Shown here one piece after another: positions 26,001-39,312 of a stretch of DNA of 64,000 bases. Source of the stretch: Sinotaia quadrata (lineage: Eukaryota > Mollusca > Gastropoda > Architaenioglossa > Viviparidae); the NCBI GenBank assembly GCA_028829895.1, contig CM054183.1:17775975-17839974 (forward strand). The letters run 5' to 3'. Position 1 is the first letter of the stretch, and each line of letters begins with the position of its first letter. Below the pieces are notes generated by a model, which worked only from the letters and a program-made list of their open reading frames with translations, searched no databases and had not been told where the DNA came from. A program made the position numbers and the translations under genes.

Positions 26001-29000
26001 GATGGGTATCTGCATGATGTTGAAAAATAAAAAGAATGGATAATGCTGTGCAAGTCCTTGGATCACCTAGCACCACACAAAATTTCTCTGTTGTCTTCAA
26101 TCTAAAACAAACTTCATATAGTTAATTTGCACTTTATACTCTTTACAGCTTTGTCTGATTGGTTAAAAGTGTGTATTCAGGTACAAACTAAAAATTACAC
26201 TCCATTACTTTGCCCTATAGCAGATATGTCTTTGGCATCACACATGCTTTTCATGTGAATACTCTGCACCCTACCTAATACCTCAGGCTCAAAATCCCTC
26301 AGTGCACTGTCCAAGTTTAACAGCTCTATTTATTCTAACAGATAAATTTTTAAACATTTCATATAAACATTAATAATTTGTTGGATTAGTAAATCATAAT
26401 TCTGTATTTAATACAGTGTACATATTTATATAAAATACATAATGATCTCTTTTGCCCTAGTAGAATGAACAGGGTAAAAACTACACACACACACACACAA
26501 AATAAATTAAAAGAATATATACTGTCAGGGACATTGCCAGAAATCTTTTACACTTGTAGATAGATTAGTGTAAGAAGATTTCTTGTGTTTGATTGGTGGC
26601 CTAGTTAGCAATAATGTTTACATGTTGTGATATGTGCTGTCTTTTGCGAAGTACTTTCTACAATATATGTGGGCTAGTTCAAACATAAACAAGTTGCGAT
26701 TACTGTCAAAATATTGATGTTGATTGGTAGGTCTTGACTGTGTGTTGGTTTTGTTACTAATTGCATAAATGTTGATGTACTAGAATACATTACATAAAAG
26801 AGAATTAGTTTAATTCAAGGGGAGAAAGAATGAAAGAAATCTGTTTCAGGATGATTCGAAGTCTTTGACCATTTGACAAAAATATATGTATGTGGCTCAT
26901 TCTCTGGGCAAATGTACCTCAAGTGGTGGATCCATTTGAAATGAGAAATAAAGCATTGAAATATCATATGTTTATATTTCATATAATCTGAATTAATGTG
27001 AGAGATATGAGATAGTTGCATAAATCTATGTTTATTTATCTTGTAATTATTGGTAATATACATTTGTTTAGAACTGACAATGATGCCTTTTTTCCTGGTG
27101 ATATATATTGCTATTTTCTGTAATTTTCATTTTATAAATAGTCCAACAAAGTTACTGTAACAATGTTTTCTTAGAAGTAATAATACAGTAAAGCAACATT
27201 TTTATGTTTTTATCTTGAAATGATCAGTTTTGTGAAGAAATTACATGAGAGTTCTTTTTCCAGAATGTGGCGCCTTTGAAAAATGTAAGAAGTAGTTTGC
27301 AGCATTATCGTCATTATTTTATATTTACACATTTATTAATTCTGTTGTAATGTGTTAAGAAGGAAACAAAGTCAAATTAGTTTTCCTGAAGCTAAATATT
27401 TCTGAATATAATGAATAAATTTGAAAAACATTAGTGTATGAATATGTCAAATACATGAATTATTTAAAAAGCAAATGGCATTTATGTTTGAGATGTCAAT
27501 TTTTGGTAAAAGAATTAATCTTGAAATTAAGCATTACAAAAAATATTCCTTTTAAAATTAGTATTTCTTCACAGAATTGACCGTTTGCAGATAAAAGGAA
27601 TATTGAATGTTGCTGTAATGTATTATCACTTCTAAGAAAACTTGATATGATAAGTTTGTTGAATTATCTATAACAATGAAAATTAAAGTAAATAGTTATT
27701 TGTATGCATATCACAAAAAAGAGGTGCCATTTTTCAGTTCAAAATAAATGAATTAGTATTACAAATAATTACAAAATAAATAAACACATATTCAAGCAAC
27801 TATCATATATATATATATCATCAATTCCGAATATATAGGATATAAACAGTGCTTATTTCAATGCTTTATTTTTAAAAAAACACATTTCAAATGGACCCAC
27901 CCTTTGTTGTGCATTTGTCCAGAGAAAGAACCATATATATAATTAAATATATATACAGTATATATATATTTGAAATTTGGTCAAAAACTTCAAATCATCC
28001 TGAAACAGATCTCTATATTTATTTCCTTCTTTCTCCCTCAGAATTAAATTATATATATATCTAGATAAAATTTTATATATGAAATGAACATGCAAAGATA
28101 TGTGCAATAGCCTACTTTTGAATTTTTATGCTTGCAGTGTATGGACAGATTAACCATAACAAATTCAGCATTTTTGTTGTTGTCTTTTTTAAAGATAATT
28201 CCAGTACTGAATTCTGTGGTAGCTAATTCAGTACATTTAATTATCGAGCACTACTAGTGAGTCGAAAGATAATTTATTGCAAATGATTTATTCAAAAACA
28301 TAATCATTTCAGTTTCTTTTGGGAGTGATTTTTTGAAATACTCGATGATTATAATTTGTTGATGTTTTAATGTAATTTACCTTTGCCACTTAATATAAAT
28401 AAGTAATTCATTAAGTTAGAAAATGATGAACTCCGTATTCTACAGGCCTTATAGAGTTGTTCTGTAAAGACTCCACAAATTAATTCCTTCCTTCTGTTGC
28501 TAGAGACTATGAATTCAACAAATTAATATTCAGACTCTGTAGGGGTGTTTAAAACCTGCCTAATTAAGGGAGATTACTTGTCTTGAAGTTGTGAACTTTA
28601 AATGTTTCCATTTGGCATTTGTGTATTTCCAAGGGCTGAGCTCGTTTGACAGCAAATGGGTAAGACTAAATACTAGTGTTGCAGATACTGGGTAAACATT
28701 CTCAAGAAGGGAAATTTGAATTACAGAATTTGCTTTAGATTTTATTTGAATTTTTACAAAAATTTTCCTAGGTCCGGTATCCTGACAGAATAACACTCAT
28801 CCGTGGCAACCATGAAAGCAGACAAATCACCCAAGTTTATGGTTTCTATGATGAATGTCTCCGAAAGTATGGCTCAATCACAGTATGGCGCTACTGCACA
28901 GAAATCTTTGACTATCTTAGCCTTTCAGCTATCATCGATGGCAAGGTTTGTAATCCTTCAAATGTAGTAAAATGATGTAGAAGAGTATAGTAAAATTATA

Positions 29001-32000
29001 TTCTTTTATGGAATTTTGTTATATTTCTTGTTGTTATATATATTAGGTTTCAGAGAAAATATACAGTTTAAGTTTTGAAGGAGGTAGTCCTTGCTGTTTT
29101 GCAGGAATAAGTAGCATTTATTTAACAAATTTAGTAATTTTTTTTTTGAAGTGAATTTGTTGATGCAACTTTGCTAAAATTAAACATAATTTTTTTTTTA
29201 TCTAACACACTGTTGTGCTTTATTCAATGTGACTTAAACCATGTATGAAAGAAAAATAATTGCTAAGTGCCCCTACTAAGTGTTGGATGTGTTTTTGTTA
29301 AAAATGGGGCTCCCCCCCCCTCCATATGCTGATGTGATCGAAAAATTTGCTTTGGTTTTGGATTTCTTTTTGCACCTGACTGCATGTGACTTTTCCTTAG
29401 TAAGGACCAAAAAATAAAGGTGCAACCATATGCTTTCTCCTGATACCACTTTTAGAGGAACTTCCAAACTCAAGCATTGATATATAATCAGTTAAAAACT
29501 TGGCTCACTTTGAAATATTTGCCATTAACACATTTGAATGAATATTTTCTCTCTGAAAATTATGCTGAAAAGAGTATTCATTCATCTATTATACTATTTA
29601 AAATTTGTAACTTCCGGTGTGGTTTAGTGCAAAGAGCTTCTATTGATTATTGAAAAAGCATCTACTTCAGATTCTAGCAATGGCTGCATCGCATGTGTTA
29701 GAAAATTTAGAGTTGCAGCAAAGTGATTAATCTTGATGCTTGTTATGCTTATATCAGTTAGAATTGCTTTCAATAATTATAGCTCTTTATTTGTGTATGA
29801 ATTTATTTAGTAATTGCAAGTTTTTTAGCAGCTATATGATTGCAAGATTGATTGTTCCCTGATACTCAGTTCTGTAGTCTAATTATTTCTTGCAAGATTG
29901 ATTGACCCCTGATCCTCAGTTCTGTAGTCTCTAATTATTTCTTTGTGACAACCATTCTGTATTTCAAACCAGTTTTAAACTATATATGAAGCACTTATTG
30001 GTAAAAATAAAACTATAGCTTTGTTTTATTTTAGAATTTATTGTATGCTGAGTTTTTTTGAGGTTGTGTTATTATTTGATTAATAATATATCTTATAAAG
30101 TTAAACTTCACTGAGATCATGACTAGTTTGTTAACATGATTTTCTATTGTATTTTTGGTTGAAGAGCAGAGTAGCAAACTGACAATCGAGCGGATGTTTC
30201 CTGCAGCTTATTTCATTGAAAATATATTTTGTGATAAACATAAGCAATTATATTTTCAGGATCTTGGCATTACAAGTATTACACTTAATATATATTATAA
30301 ACATAGTATTAGTATCTATTTAATTGTACATGAAGGTATTTATATATCTAGCTCTTAAAGTACTGACATATTTCTCTTCCAAGCCTTGATTGGGCTTAGG
30401 TGAGATCAGTGGAGATTTTTATTTTCTTGATGCATTTGAATGTTTTAATCCATGCCCATACATTCATTCCTTAATCAAGTTTAGCATTTTGTTATTAAAT
30501 GTTCCAGTGTACTTCATAGTGTTATTATTTGAAAATATTTAATTGATACCAAGTTTAGAATTTTATTCATAAATGTCCCAGTGTATTTCATAGTTTTATT
30601 ATTTGAAAACATTCAATTGATACTAAGCTTAGTATTTTTCATTAAATGTCCCTGTGTGTTTCATAGTTTTATTATTTGAAAAAATTCAATTTGATACCAA
30701 GCTTAGAATTTTATTATTAAATATCCCATTATATTTCATAGTTTTATTATTTGAAAACAAAAGCATGAGTTATTGACAAAGTGTAACTGTTTTTGCCTAT
30801 GCATTTCTTCATAGCTTTGCTTATATGTACATATTCTTTTCATAGTACCACTACTTGTTGTTATTATTTAGTTATTACCAAATACAAGAATTTAAAGTTA
30901 TAGTAATCTGTCATTATTTGGATATTGTCAAGTAGAAAAAAAACCATCTAAATTAAAATGTTACAGATATTTTGTGTCCATGGAGGATTATCACCATCTA
31001 TTCAAACCTTGGATCAGATCCGTGCAATTGATCGTAAACAAGAGGTACCCCATGATGGACCAATGTGCGATCTCCTCTGGTCAGACCCTGAAGGTAAAGC
31101 TTAAATTGATATCTTGCAATACCTGATTTGTGACACAAAATCCAGAGTTACAGTTCTGACCTTTTTACCACAACTTTGCAAGTATATATGAAACATATCA
31201 ATACAGTGATGCACATCAGATGGTTTACTTTGAAATTCCATACATTGTATGTCATTTATGAATGCTTCAATTTGAGGGACTTTGTTTCAGAATACCATAA
31301 TACTCCTGTTTTTATTTCAACCTGCCACTCGGTTTCAATAACCCCTCTACCCTTATTTTTAAATCATCATAAATTTTAAAACATAAGACATTAATAAGTG
31401 CATTTTAACTTTAAAAGTCAGCTATTTTTATTGCTATTTCATTATAATTACTTAATCAAGTCATATGGAACTCAAGTAAGCAAAAAAGCATTAATATTGT
31501 TCATTTTCAGTGTTGGCTCAAAGTGCAATTGCACAAGTTGTGTGTTTTTTTTCTCATTTTTGAGAATCAATAGCTAAAAAAATAAAAAAGCTATTGCCTT
31601 AGAAAAAAATCAGGCTTCATATCAGCTTTGGATACATGAAATATGCAAAAATTTAGATCTTATTGGATAATCAGTATTTAGGGTGACTGCAAAATGACAA
31701 AGCGTAAGAAACTTGTAAAAAGCATGTATTTTTTAAAATTACATTAAAAAAAGTATAAAAGATTAAGCAACCATTTTTTGTAAATTGACTTCTTACAACA
31801 TGATAGTTATATGGTGTAAATTTCATTCATTTCCCAAGACTTTGAAAAAACGGCTGGTTCTCCCTAGATGATTTAATGTATGACTTTAAAATTTCGGACT
31901 TGTGTGATGTATTCCAGACAAACTAGAACACATCATCCACATATTATGAGATACTGCTTTGTGTGCTTAACAGAATTTCTCTTTCTAAAGTTTAATCTTT

Positions 32001-35000
32001 TCCTTATGATGCTAGTCTATTTTTTTCTCTAGTTGTTTGCTTTTAAAATCTGTGAACAATATGAGTTGTTTTGTTTGTTGTAATATTTATTGTATTTGGG
32101 CCTGCTCAACCAGTTTCCCTTGCCTTGCTCTGGTCAAGGTACTGTTTCATAATGCAACATTCATTTATGTTATACTTAAAACTTTCAGAGACTTTATATG
32201 TGCAGTTGTCCAGAGATCATGACAAGAGTGCACTGCTGTTATAAAAGGCTACATATAGCATTTGACATTGAATCATATGTTAAAAGTTAGTGCTTGTTTT
32301 GGGGAAGGCATTTTGTTTAGTCAAGTCAGAAAACTATGCTGGCATCCTACCTCACCCGGACAACATATACCCTTTATCCAATACATTCACTTTCACACTA
32401 TTAATTACATTTGCATACCACAGAAGTATTTGCATCAATCTGCTACCTTTCTGAAAAGCCTGAATGTTTAGAATTGTTTTCTTCAATATGTTTCTAATTT
32501 TTTTTTAATAATTCTGCTTCCTACTAAATGGCCTTGAATGCAAGTGGGCTATATTTATGCAGCAGCTTGACTTGTATTGTTATAAATCCTTATGATTTAA
32601 ATGGAAGTACATTTCTCATGTATGATAGAAATCTGATAAAACATTCCATAAATCATAATGCCAAAGTATAATTAATTATATGTTAGAAGCATGTTGTCTT
32701 CAGGTTTAATTAGACACTAATTACATTCTTCATCCTCATTGTTTTTCTGTGAATGACTTGTAAATGCTAAATAGTCATTTGGCCTCAGAAAAGTCTATAT
32801 CTAATCTGTTTTATCCTTCATCAGACATAGTGGAAACAAGACTTGCAAATAAATCTCTTTCTGTAACAGTATGGTCTCACAATGTAAAGTTGACTATGTA
32901 AGTGAAAAATATTGCATGTTGTTTTCTCCTCATTGTTGCTTTGTGAGATGGCCCCATAAGATGTTTTTATTTAAATACTTCTGTTCTGATACTAAGGTGA
33001 TTCCACCTTGCACAGGACAGATACAGGTTTGATAATCTCATAATCATCTTGTCATGTGCCTGAAGTTTTTTGCATATTCTACTATCAAGAAGGCTGATTG
33101 AGTTGAGTTTTTAAACTTCACTGTTAAACTATTTACTTTTAGTTTTCATGTATTGTAGGGGTTTGTTTTTTGTGATGGGGTTTATTGCTGTTTGGTTGGT
33201 TGGTTGTTTTTTGTTTATATAGGGGGTAATGAGAGCTGCATTGATAGCCTTTGTAGAACATGACACTCAAAAGTAAAATGTTTCACCCAAATAGTAAAGT
33301 AGTTTTAATATTCAATTTCTGAAAGGTAATATTTTCTTTTCTTAATTCCCCCCTTTCACCAGTATTTAATAAAATAAGGGATGCTTTTTGGTTTTTTCTG
33401 TATGCTTTAATTTGTTAAATATAAGATATATAAATTTTGTTTGTTTTATATTTGCAGATATGCAAGGGTGGGGTGTTAGTCCACGAGGAGCTGGGTATCT
33501 TTTTGGCAGTGATGTGGTTGCACAGTTCAATGCGGCGAATGACATCGATCTCATTTGTCGAGCTCACCAGCTTGTTATGGAGGGATACAAATGGCACTTC
33601 AATGAAACAGTCTTGACTGTATGGTCAGCACCAAACTATTGTTATAGGTGAGTCCTGCTCATGTACCTTGCTTAAATATGTAATAATTGAGTGGAGTTGG
33701 GCAAATATGTCTATGTCCCTGATGTGCACATGCACAAGTATATATACACATAAAAGAATATGGCATTTTATTAATTGTAATATCCCGTGTATTCAAGCAA
33801 TATACCAAAACTATTTGATTTTGCATTTCTGGCTGCTCAAGCATTAAACACTTTGGAAATTGTGACCACCAGTTTCTTGTTATTTTATGTTGTACAGAAA
33901 ATTTTGTTCATTCATTGTTTCTTTTATGAATTTTTTTATATAAAAATTGGATGGAGGTGTGGCAGGTACTTTTTCATCACATATCTTTTTAAACCAGCCT
34001 GTGTCGCAAACATTTTTCTACCATAAGTTTTGCACAAGCAGACCTGCCTACCTTCCGCTTTTAGCGGAAGAATCTCCCACTCTTACCTTGAATCTCCCGC
34101 TCTTCTGCTTCCATCATTCCAGAAATTTTCTGCTTTCGTTTTCATTTTCAATTTTTTTTCATGATCAATTATGACAGGACGAAACACCTGCTTGTTTGTC
34201 ATCTGCTAGGAGCTCTTCAGCAAAAGACTTAATTTTTAACACTTCCAGAATCATAATTGTCGGCCATTATTTTTTTTAGTTGACAAAACACAGTTTCACT
34301 CGTGAAATAAACATTTTCTTTAAATATTTTTTTATGTTTAGAAGTCAGAACTTGATGGGATACGCACAATTCATTACATAACATTTCTACTGCCCTTTCG
34401 ACCGATAGACAAAGTTCGCATTTTCAAAATGGCGGCCAAGTACTGATGTACATTACAACACCATGCCATTTTGAAATTTACAAAATATTTACTTTAATAA
34501 ATAATATCCAGCTTACATGTAAGACAATGTATGCGATATTCTTCAGAAATTATCCATCCAAGACGAGCTACTTTGACGAATTATATTGCAGTGCTAGGAA
34601 AAAGATTGGCATTTTCACTAACAGTTTGTTTAAAACTGCATAGAGGTTCAAATAATCATTTTTCTGGAATCCTATGTAATTATTCTAATATAATATGTAA
34701 GGCTTCAAAATTTATTCTTTAAAAAGTGACAAAAGGTTTAAAACAAAAAGTCATCTGCGATAAAGGAATGATCCTGGGTCAAATTTGTTTGATTCATTGA
34801 TTGTAATTTACGAATATATATATATATTTGTAAATTACAGTTGATATTTTGTGAGTACAAATTACACACATTATAATAGAATTTTAGAAGGCATGATAAT
34901 ATATACACATACATGAAGAGAAAGAAATGCATAAATGCTCGCTTTACATGTAGTTCTCGGATATTTCCATTTACTTTAGTTTTTTTTCTGCACATAAATA

Positions 35001-36330
35001 TGTCCACTAGCACTATGAATAGTTGACATAAGTGATATAGCTTTGTTATCTCTTTTGTTTTTGTATGTTTGTAAGTATTAACAAGTGCTTTAACATTTAC
35101 CTTACATTGAAAAGTACTATTTTATTGCTGTCATTTTGTTTTTTTAACAATAATTTTAGAGTCTATGTTTACTGCTATATGATAACACTTCACAATTTGT
35201 GTTGCAGGTGTGGAAATGTAGCAGCTATATTAGAACTAGATGAACATTTGCAGAGAGATTTCACAATATTTGAAGCTGCACCACAGGTACTTTGTTGCAT
35301 TGCTGTCAATTCCTTTTGTGTTCTCTGCTCTCAATTCATTATGCCTCATTTAGATTTATTAAAAAATGTAATTCAGTCTTTGTTGCATTTATTCCTGATA
35401 ATAGACTAATGAAATCAAGAACAGTTCTTTTTAAAGATTGCAGCCATTACATCAACTAATGAACACTGATATTACTGATTATAGTAGTAATGTGGCCTTC
35501 TAGCTTTAAATATATTAGTATAGCTTTCAGTTTGGAATTTGCCTCAGACTTTATTATGTCTGTGTTTGGCAATCTGTTATGAGGAAGTATGCTATTGACC
35601 TTTGTTATTCATTTTGGTTATTTCTAGTATAACTACATCTCATTGTCTCTCATACTAGGTCAGTGGAAATGCTTGTCCTAAGCTACTGACTTACCTGTAA
35701 TTTTTAACTAGTTCATTCTCTTACCATGCATTTGGCCATGATCCTTTCCTTCTAGCTTTGCTGGTTTAAAAATTAGAACATCTTTTTTTAGTGACATTTT
35801 GTACAATAATTATTGCTACTTCTTAATAATTCTAGTTCTTCATAATTTATTCATATATAGCAATATTCTTTCTGTGCATTACTACTTCTCCCCCATCCGT
35901 CCCTAAAAAAAAATGTGTAAGCATTTTGAAAGATATTTCTAAATTAATAACTAACATAAGACAATTTATTAAATAAATTAACACTAACAAAACAAATACC
36001 TTTTCATTTGTCATGTAAATTAGTAATTTAATTAATGAAACAGTCTTTAATTTGATTATCTTCACTTTCTTCAACTGTACTTAAATCTTTTCATCTGTAT
36101 TATTCCCACTCCTAACTATTATCAGCAATGCTAGCTTTTCCTGACCCCTGACTTGACTCCGTTGAAAGCTCAAGAAATGTAGTATCTTGTTGTCTGATAC
36201 TAAATATTGGTGTATGGTGGTGGTGGGTATACATTTTTGTTTTAATGATCACTAATTTCTTTTCCATCTGATTTTGCAGGAAACTCGAGGTATCCCTTCC
36301 AAGAAGCCACAACCAGATTATTTCCTGTAG
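20012..36330 (+). CDS. PPP4C: Serine/threonine protein phosphatase 4 catalytic subunit, complete, 307 aa
   Basis: PP2A-family metallophosphatase, catalytic core of PP4 complexes in the nucleus, cytoplasm and centrosome (DNA repair, microtubule organisation). Coding exons: 20012-20037, 20989-21112, 21539-21691, 28772-28945, 30967-31093, 33458-33647, 35208-35286, 36280-36330. These sum to 924 nt, or 307 aa, the same length as human PPP4C. Metal and catalytic motifs are intact: GDIHG (D54, H56), GDFVDRG (D82), GNHES (N114, H115), HGGLSPS (H164), RAHQ (H238). SAPNYCYR is also present. The C-terminus PQPDYFL keeps the YFL end that is carboxymethylated in this family. Residues 202-204 read DMQ where human has DTT. 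The start [18 protein letters not shown] matches the family N-terminus. Head to head with flotillin-2. All introns are GT-AG; the largest, 21692-28771, is 7.1 kb. Confidence 0.97.
20475..20660. repeat. Three-copy degenerate tandem repeat
   Basis: A block containing TGATTAAGCAGAGAAT, often preceded by CTCCACAGACAG, appears three times with 75-100 bp spacing in PPP4C intron 1 (after the first coding exon). Confidence 0.65.
23188..24418. repeat. Diverged direct repeat blocks, possible TTAA-type element
   Basis: AAATCTTTCCCTTATTGAATGG at the left recurs as AAATCTTTCCCCTATTGAATG near 24331. A second block (TTGGATAAGG...TTCAGAGTTCACCC, about 23935-23990) recurs near 24366-24418. After the first block comes TTAAGGTGGCACACC, which could be a TTAA insertion with element end. 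Transposon origin is a guess. Confidence 0.4.
24420..25020. other. CpG-rich pocket inside PPP4C intron
   Basis: CpG dinucleotides are far denser here than in the rest of the window (GACGAACGCTACCG, GTCCGCCATTG, TTCCCGCGCAC, CGCCACCGCCGG). The pocket ends with an inverted GCCACCGCC/GGCGGC motif near 24977-25008. It could be an internal promoter, an enhancer, or a young GC-richer insertion. No exon or TIR was recognised. Confidence 0.4.
25230..25740. repeat. GC-richer, probably repeat-derived block
   Basis: The base composition is clearly higher in GC than its flanks, with internal echoes such as TTGCAGTGATTGACT and TTGCAGTGATCAACT. No tRNA-like A or B box and no long frame were seen. An old interspersed element is most likely; the family is not recognised. 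Confidence 0.35.
26809..28046. repeat. Large inverted repeat (arms about 165-210 bp)
   Basis: The left arm (26809-26975: GGGAGAAAGAATG, CTGTTTCAGGATGATTCGA, GGATCCATTTGAAATG, AATAAAGCATTGAAATA) is matched in reverse complement by 27838-28046, which carries extra TA-rich insertions. About 860 bp lie between the arms, including a repeat also found in flotillin-2. It fits a fold-back DNA element or a nested insertion. Confidence 0.75.
27272..27482. repeat. Dispersed repeat shared with FLOT2 intron, copy 2
   Basis: Same block order as 13880-14095 (GAAAAATGTAAGAAGTA, ATTATCGTCATTATTTTATA, AAATTTGAAAAACATTAG). It lies inside the loop of the inverted repeat at 26809-28046. Confidence 0.65.
29840..29942. 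repeat. Two-copy tandem repeat, about 54 bp
   Basis: GCAAGATTGATTG...CTCAGTTCTGTAGTCT...AATTATTTCTT occurs twice in direct tandem in a PPP4C intron, with few differences, so it is a recent duplication. Confidence 0.8.
30465..30760. repeat. Four-copy tandem repeat, about 80 bp
   Basis: Units run from AAGTTTAGCATTTT through AAATGTCCCAGTGTATTTCA to TTATTATTTGAAAACATTCA. Four copies lie head to tail in the PPP4C intron 28946-30966. Confidence 0.85.
34030..34440. repeat. Probable transposon-derived stretch with perfect palindrome
   Basis: The intron 33648-35207 holds a 17 bp perfect hairpin, TTCCGCTTTTAGCGGAA (34053-34069), followed by repeated AATCTCCC motifs (GAATCTCCCAC, GAATCTCCCGC). GC and CpG rise up to the motif AAAATGGCGGCCAAG near 34430. 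It looks like an inserted element; boundaries are uncertain. Confidence 0.4.
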
Positions 36331-37104
36331 CTACATTTTTGTCTCTCTTATTCTCTTCTCTGCCTTTCCTTACTTTAAACTTTTCATTATAAATCTTGAG
36401 GTTAGGATGCATTTTAAACTTTTTTTAAAAGTACTTTTCATAATGAATGAGCTCATGGGTTTTAGAAAAATATTTCTTAAGCTTTGTGACTAACATATAG
36501 TAATAACAATTTTAGCTTCACTGTCCATTGAGAAAAGATGAGCTTGATTTTAAAAAGAAACTGTACCTTTTACATATAAATTTCATCATCAGCAAAAGAG
36601 ACGTGACTTCTAGTAGTGTTTTATTGATAAGATTTACAAATTTTAAATGGATGACTTTAGGTTTTGCCTTGAAATATTCTAAGAAAATCTAATATGCTTT
36701 ATGATGTATACTAGATATTCATCTACAGCTTAAGATATCACTATGTGCATTAAAACATTTTTCCTTTTCAATGGCTAAACACCGAAATCAGATTTACATT
36801 TTCTTCATCCCTACAATTGTTTTAAATGTATTTCTTTTTTAAAACTTTTATCTTAGACTAATAAGTTAATGATTAAGTTACAAAAAATAATTTTTTCTGT
36901 CCTTATCGTCTTAATTGAATAAGAGCCATAAAAAAGTTTATAAATTTATTTATATATTTTTATTATAATTTTTTTCTAAAATATTATTAAATGTAAAATA
37001 TAAGCAAACAGTCAAATAGCAGTCTAATGATTTTCCTAAAACTTTTTTCTTTATAATATTTTATTTCCTTGTGAAAGTTTTTCTTTTTCTAACATTTAAT
37101 CTGA

Positions 37105-37110
37105 AATAAA
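37105..37110 (+). promoter_or_regulatory. Candidate PPP4C polyadenylation signal
   Basis: AATAAA lies 775 nt after the stop, followed by a TG-rich patch (TTGTATAGGTGTG) 20-35 nt later, the usual arrangement for cleavage. It is the best AATAAA with a downstream element that I saw in the first kilobase of 3' UTR. Confidence 0.4.
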
Positions 37111-37967
37111 ACTTTAAAAAATATAATACATTGTATAGGTGTGAGATTCATTGCTAGATCAGATTAGATCTTCATGTGTTAATTCTTCAGTAAGCAAGAT
37201 AAAATATTAGTTCATTTTATTTTTATGTGTTTTGTGGTGTTTAAAAGTTATAAAAATCCTTACTGCCTTTATGCTGATAGTATAGTTTATTTCACTTGCC
37301 ACGTCGTTGATTTTGAGGAAAATGTTCAGTCACTAGTTAACTATGGTGCAAAGGTGAAGTATGGCATAGCATATATGTGTGCTTGCTTTTGCAAACAGTT
37401 CAGTGCATTCATTATTTCAGTAACAGAATGGTTATGGAATGTTGACAATAGAGTTGTTGAAACAGTTGCAGAATGTCATCTGACTTTTCAGTTCTGACGA
37501 TATTGTACAAGTGAAACTAATGTTTAGATCATTCATATAAATGTTTTTCTCTTTAGTTAAAGGGAATTCATTTTGAAGAGTCATTAAAAAAAAAAAATTA
37601 AATATAAAAAATAAACTGGCCAGTACGTAGGCAAAAAAAAAATATATATATGTGTATAATGTACATAACATTTAATAATTGTAGTTTGCATGTGTGTGTG
37701 AGTGAAAATTGTTATCATCACTATATTCTGTTGAGGTTAGGTCTTTTTTTTGTTCCTTGGATTTGATTAGTAAAATGACTATTCTGTTTTGTTCCATTTA
37801 TATTACATAATATATGAATGGGTGTTTTATGGAATCCATGACTGTTACTATACTTAAGATTTCAAAGTATTTAAAATTATGCGTGCAGATTCAAAAAAAT
37901 GTAAACAATACCTTGAAGAAATGTTTTCTCTATTCTTTAACCATTCACTGCTGATAAATATATATGC

Positions 37968-38150
37968 ACAGGGTGTCCATAAACAGTGTATACATAAATT
38001 AACATATAAAACAAGGTGTGTTGTTTAATGTTTTAATTGTTCAAAATGTCTATTACCCCTGCTATTACACTCTTTACATCAGTATGCAACACATTGTCTT
38101 ACTGTATGAGTCAGAGTATGCATTTTTTTTGGGGGGGGGGGGCACCCTGT
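37968..38150. mobile_element. MITE-like element, 183 bp
   Basis: The left end ACAGGGTGTCCATAAA and the right end GGGGGGGCACCCTGT form an imperfect inverted pair (ACAGGGTG + CC). This end is typical of Tc1/mariner-like miniature elements starting CAGGGTGTCC. It has no coding capacity. The right arm includes a run of 14 G. A TA target duplication was not certain. Confidence 0.6.
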
Positions 38151-38153
38151 ATA

Positions 38154-38204
38154 TGTGTGTGTCTGTATATATATATAAATAATATATATACAGACACACA
38201 CACA
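38154..38204. repeat. Near-perfect palindrome of TG/TA/CA repeats
   Basis: TGTGTGTGTCTGTATATA is followed by its reverse complement TATATACAGACACACACA around a short AT centre. It directly adjoins the MITE-like element. It could extrude as a hairpin or be a microsatellite inversion. Confidence 0.8.
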
Positions 38205-39312
38205 TTTATAAATATATATGTATTATTCATGGGGTCTTCCCTGATAATCAACAGACCAAGTAATCAGTTCATTGCCTGAACCAAAATGTACATGATTGTA
38301 AAATGTATCCATCTTCACTTAATATTTGCCATACATTTTTTTTCATTTTATTTTAGCTAATTATATTTTTCATTTTATTTTAGTAAATTATATTTTTTTA
38401 AAAACGTTAGAATGGATAGTTTTCAGTTTACATTTGAATGCCTGAAAGAGTAGCGTTGCTCAAGTTTAGATGGCTGTTAACATTAGTCATCTTGATGTGA
38501 TGTGAAAGGGTATGGTTGCCATTTGTTCTTGGTTCAAGAAGAAAATAAAGTTCATAATATAGACAGTCATAATATGAATAATATATCCTACTTAATATTG
38601 TATTTATGCTATAAACAAGTCTACCTGGCTTTCATTTACTTTTGATTGATCTGTATGTTTTAATTGGAACTGATTATAGTGCTTCTAATTAGCCAGTGGA
38701 AAGAAGCACATATAACCTCATCAGTATTTCTGTGGCTGTAACTCATTGTTACTTCTGATCTTCTTGAATCTCGTAAAGAAATGGAAACATGCATTCATAT
38801 TTATACTGTTGGATAGCATTTGAATAGATGTGGATGTGCCTGTAAGTTTGTCATCATTATTTATTTGTTTAATAAAATTACACTCCATGATTAGGATGTA
38901 TATAACATCTTTGGCATCTTCAAATTTTCATCAGGTCACGAGCTATTTTTTAAAATTTAAATTTCCATACCATATACCTTATTTCCAGATGTAAATATTG
39001 TTGGTTTTTTTAATACAGATCTGTTGTACAGCAAGTGTGTATTCAAAATAGTTTGACTGTGTAATCATTCTTGGTATTCACTTGTAAGAAAGCTGCATGA
39101 CTGCTTGGCTATGTTTATGTGTACAGTCATACAAAGATTCACATGAAATAAAATGAAGAAATATGTCTTTTTGAAGACTTTGTGATGATGGATGTTTAGA
39201 ATGTATTGTATTTGTGGTGAACTGATGATAACATGTAAATGGAAGTATAGGTGAGAACTGCTATTGAGTGTTTGCTGCTTATGTAATGTTTGTATGCTGG
39301 ATGTTTGTTTAG

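Larger units (their letters stand above)
21692..28771 (+). other. Large PPP4C intron built largely of repeats
   Basis: The 7.1 kb intron holds no convincing exon. It contains a paired-block repeat (23188-24418), a CpG-rich stretch (24420-25020), a GC-richer non-coding block (25230-25740), and a large inverted repeat enclosing a dispersed repeat (26809-28046). The rest is AT-rich with no features I can support. Confidence 0.6.

Noticed and set aside
37225..37497. 90-codon plus-strand frame downstream of PPP4C
   Set aside because: Composition follows local AT-rich DNA, no recognisable motif; it starts just past the likely PPP4C poly(A) signal.
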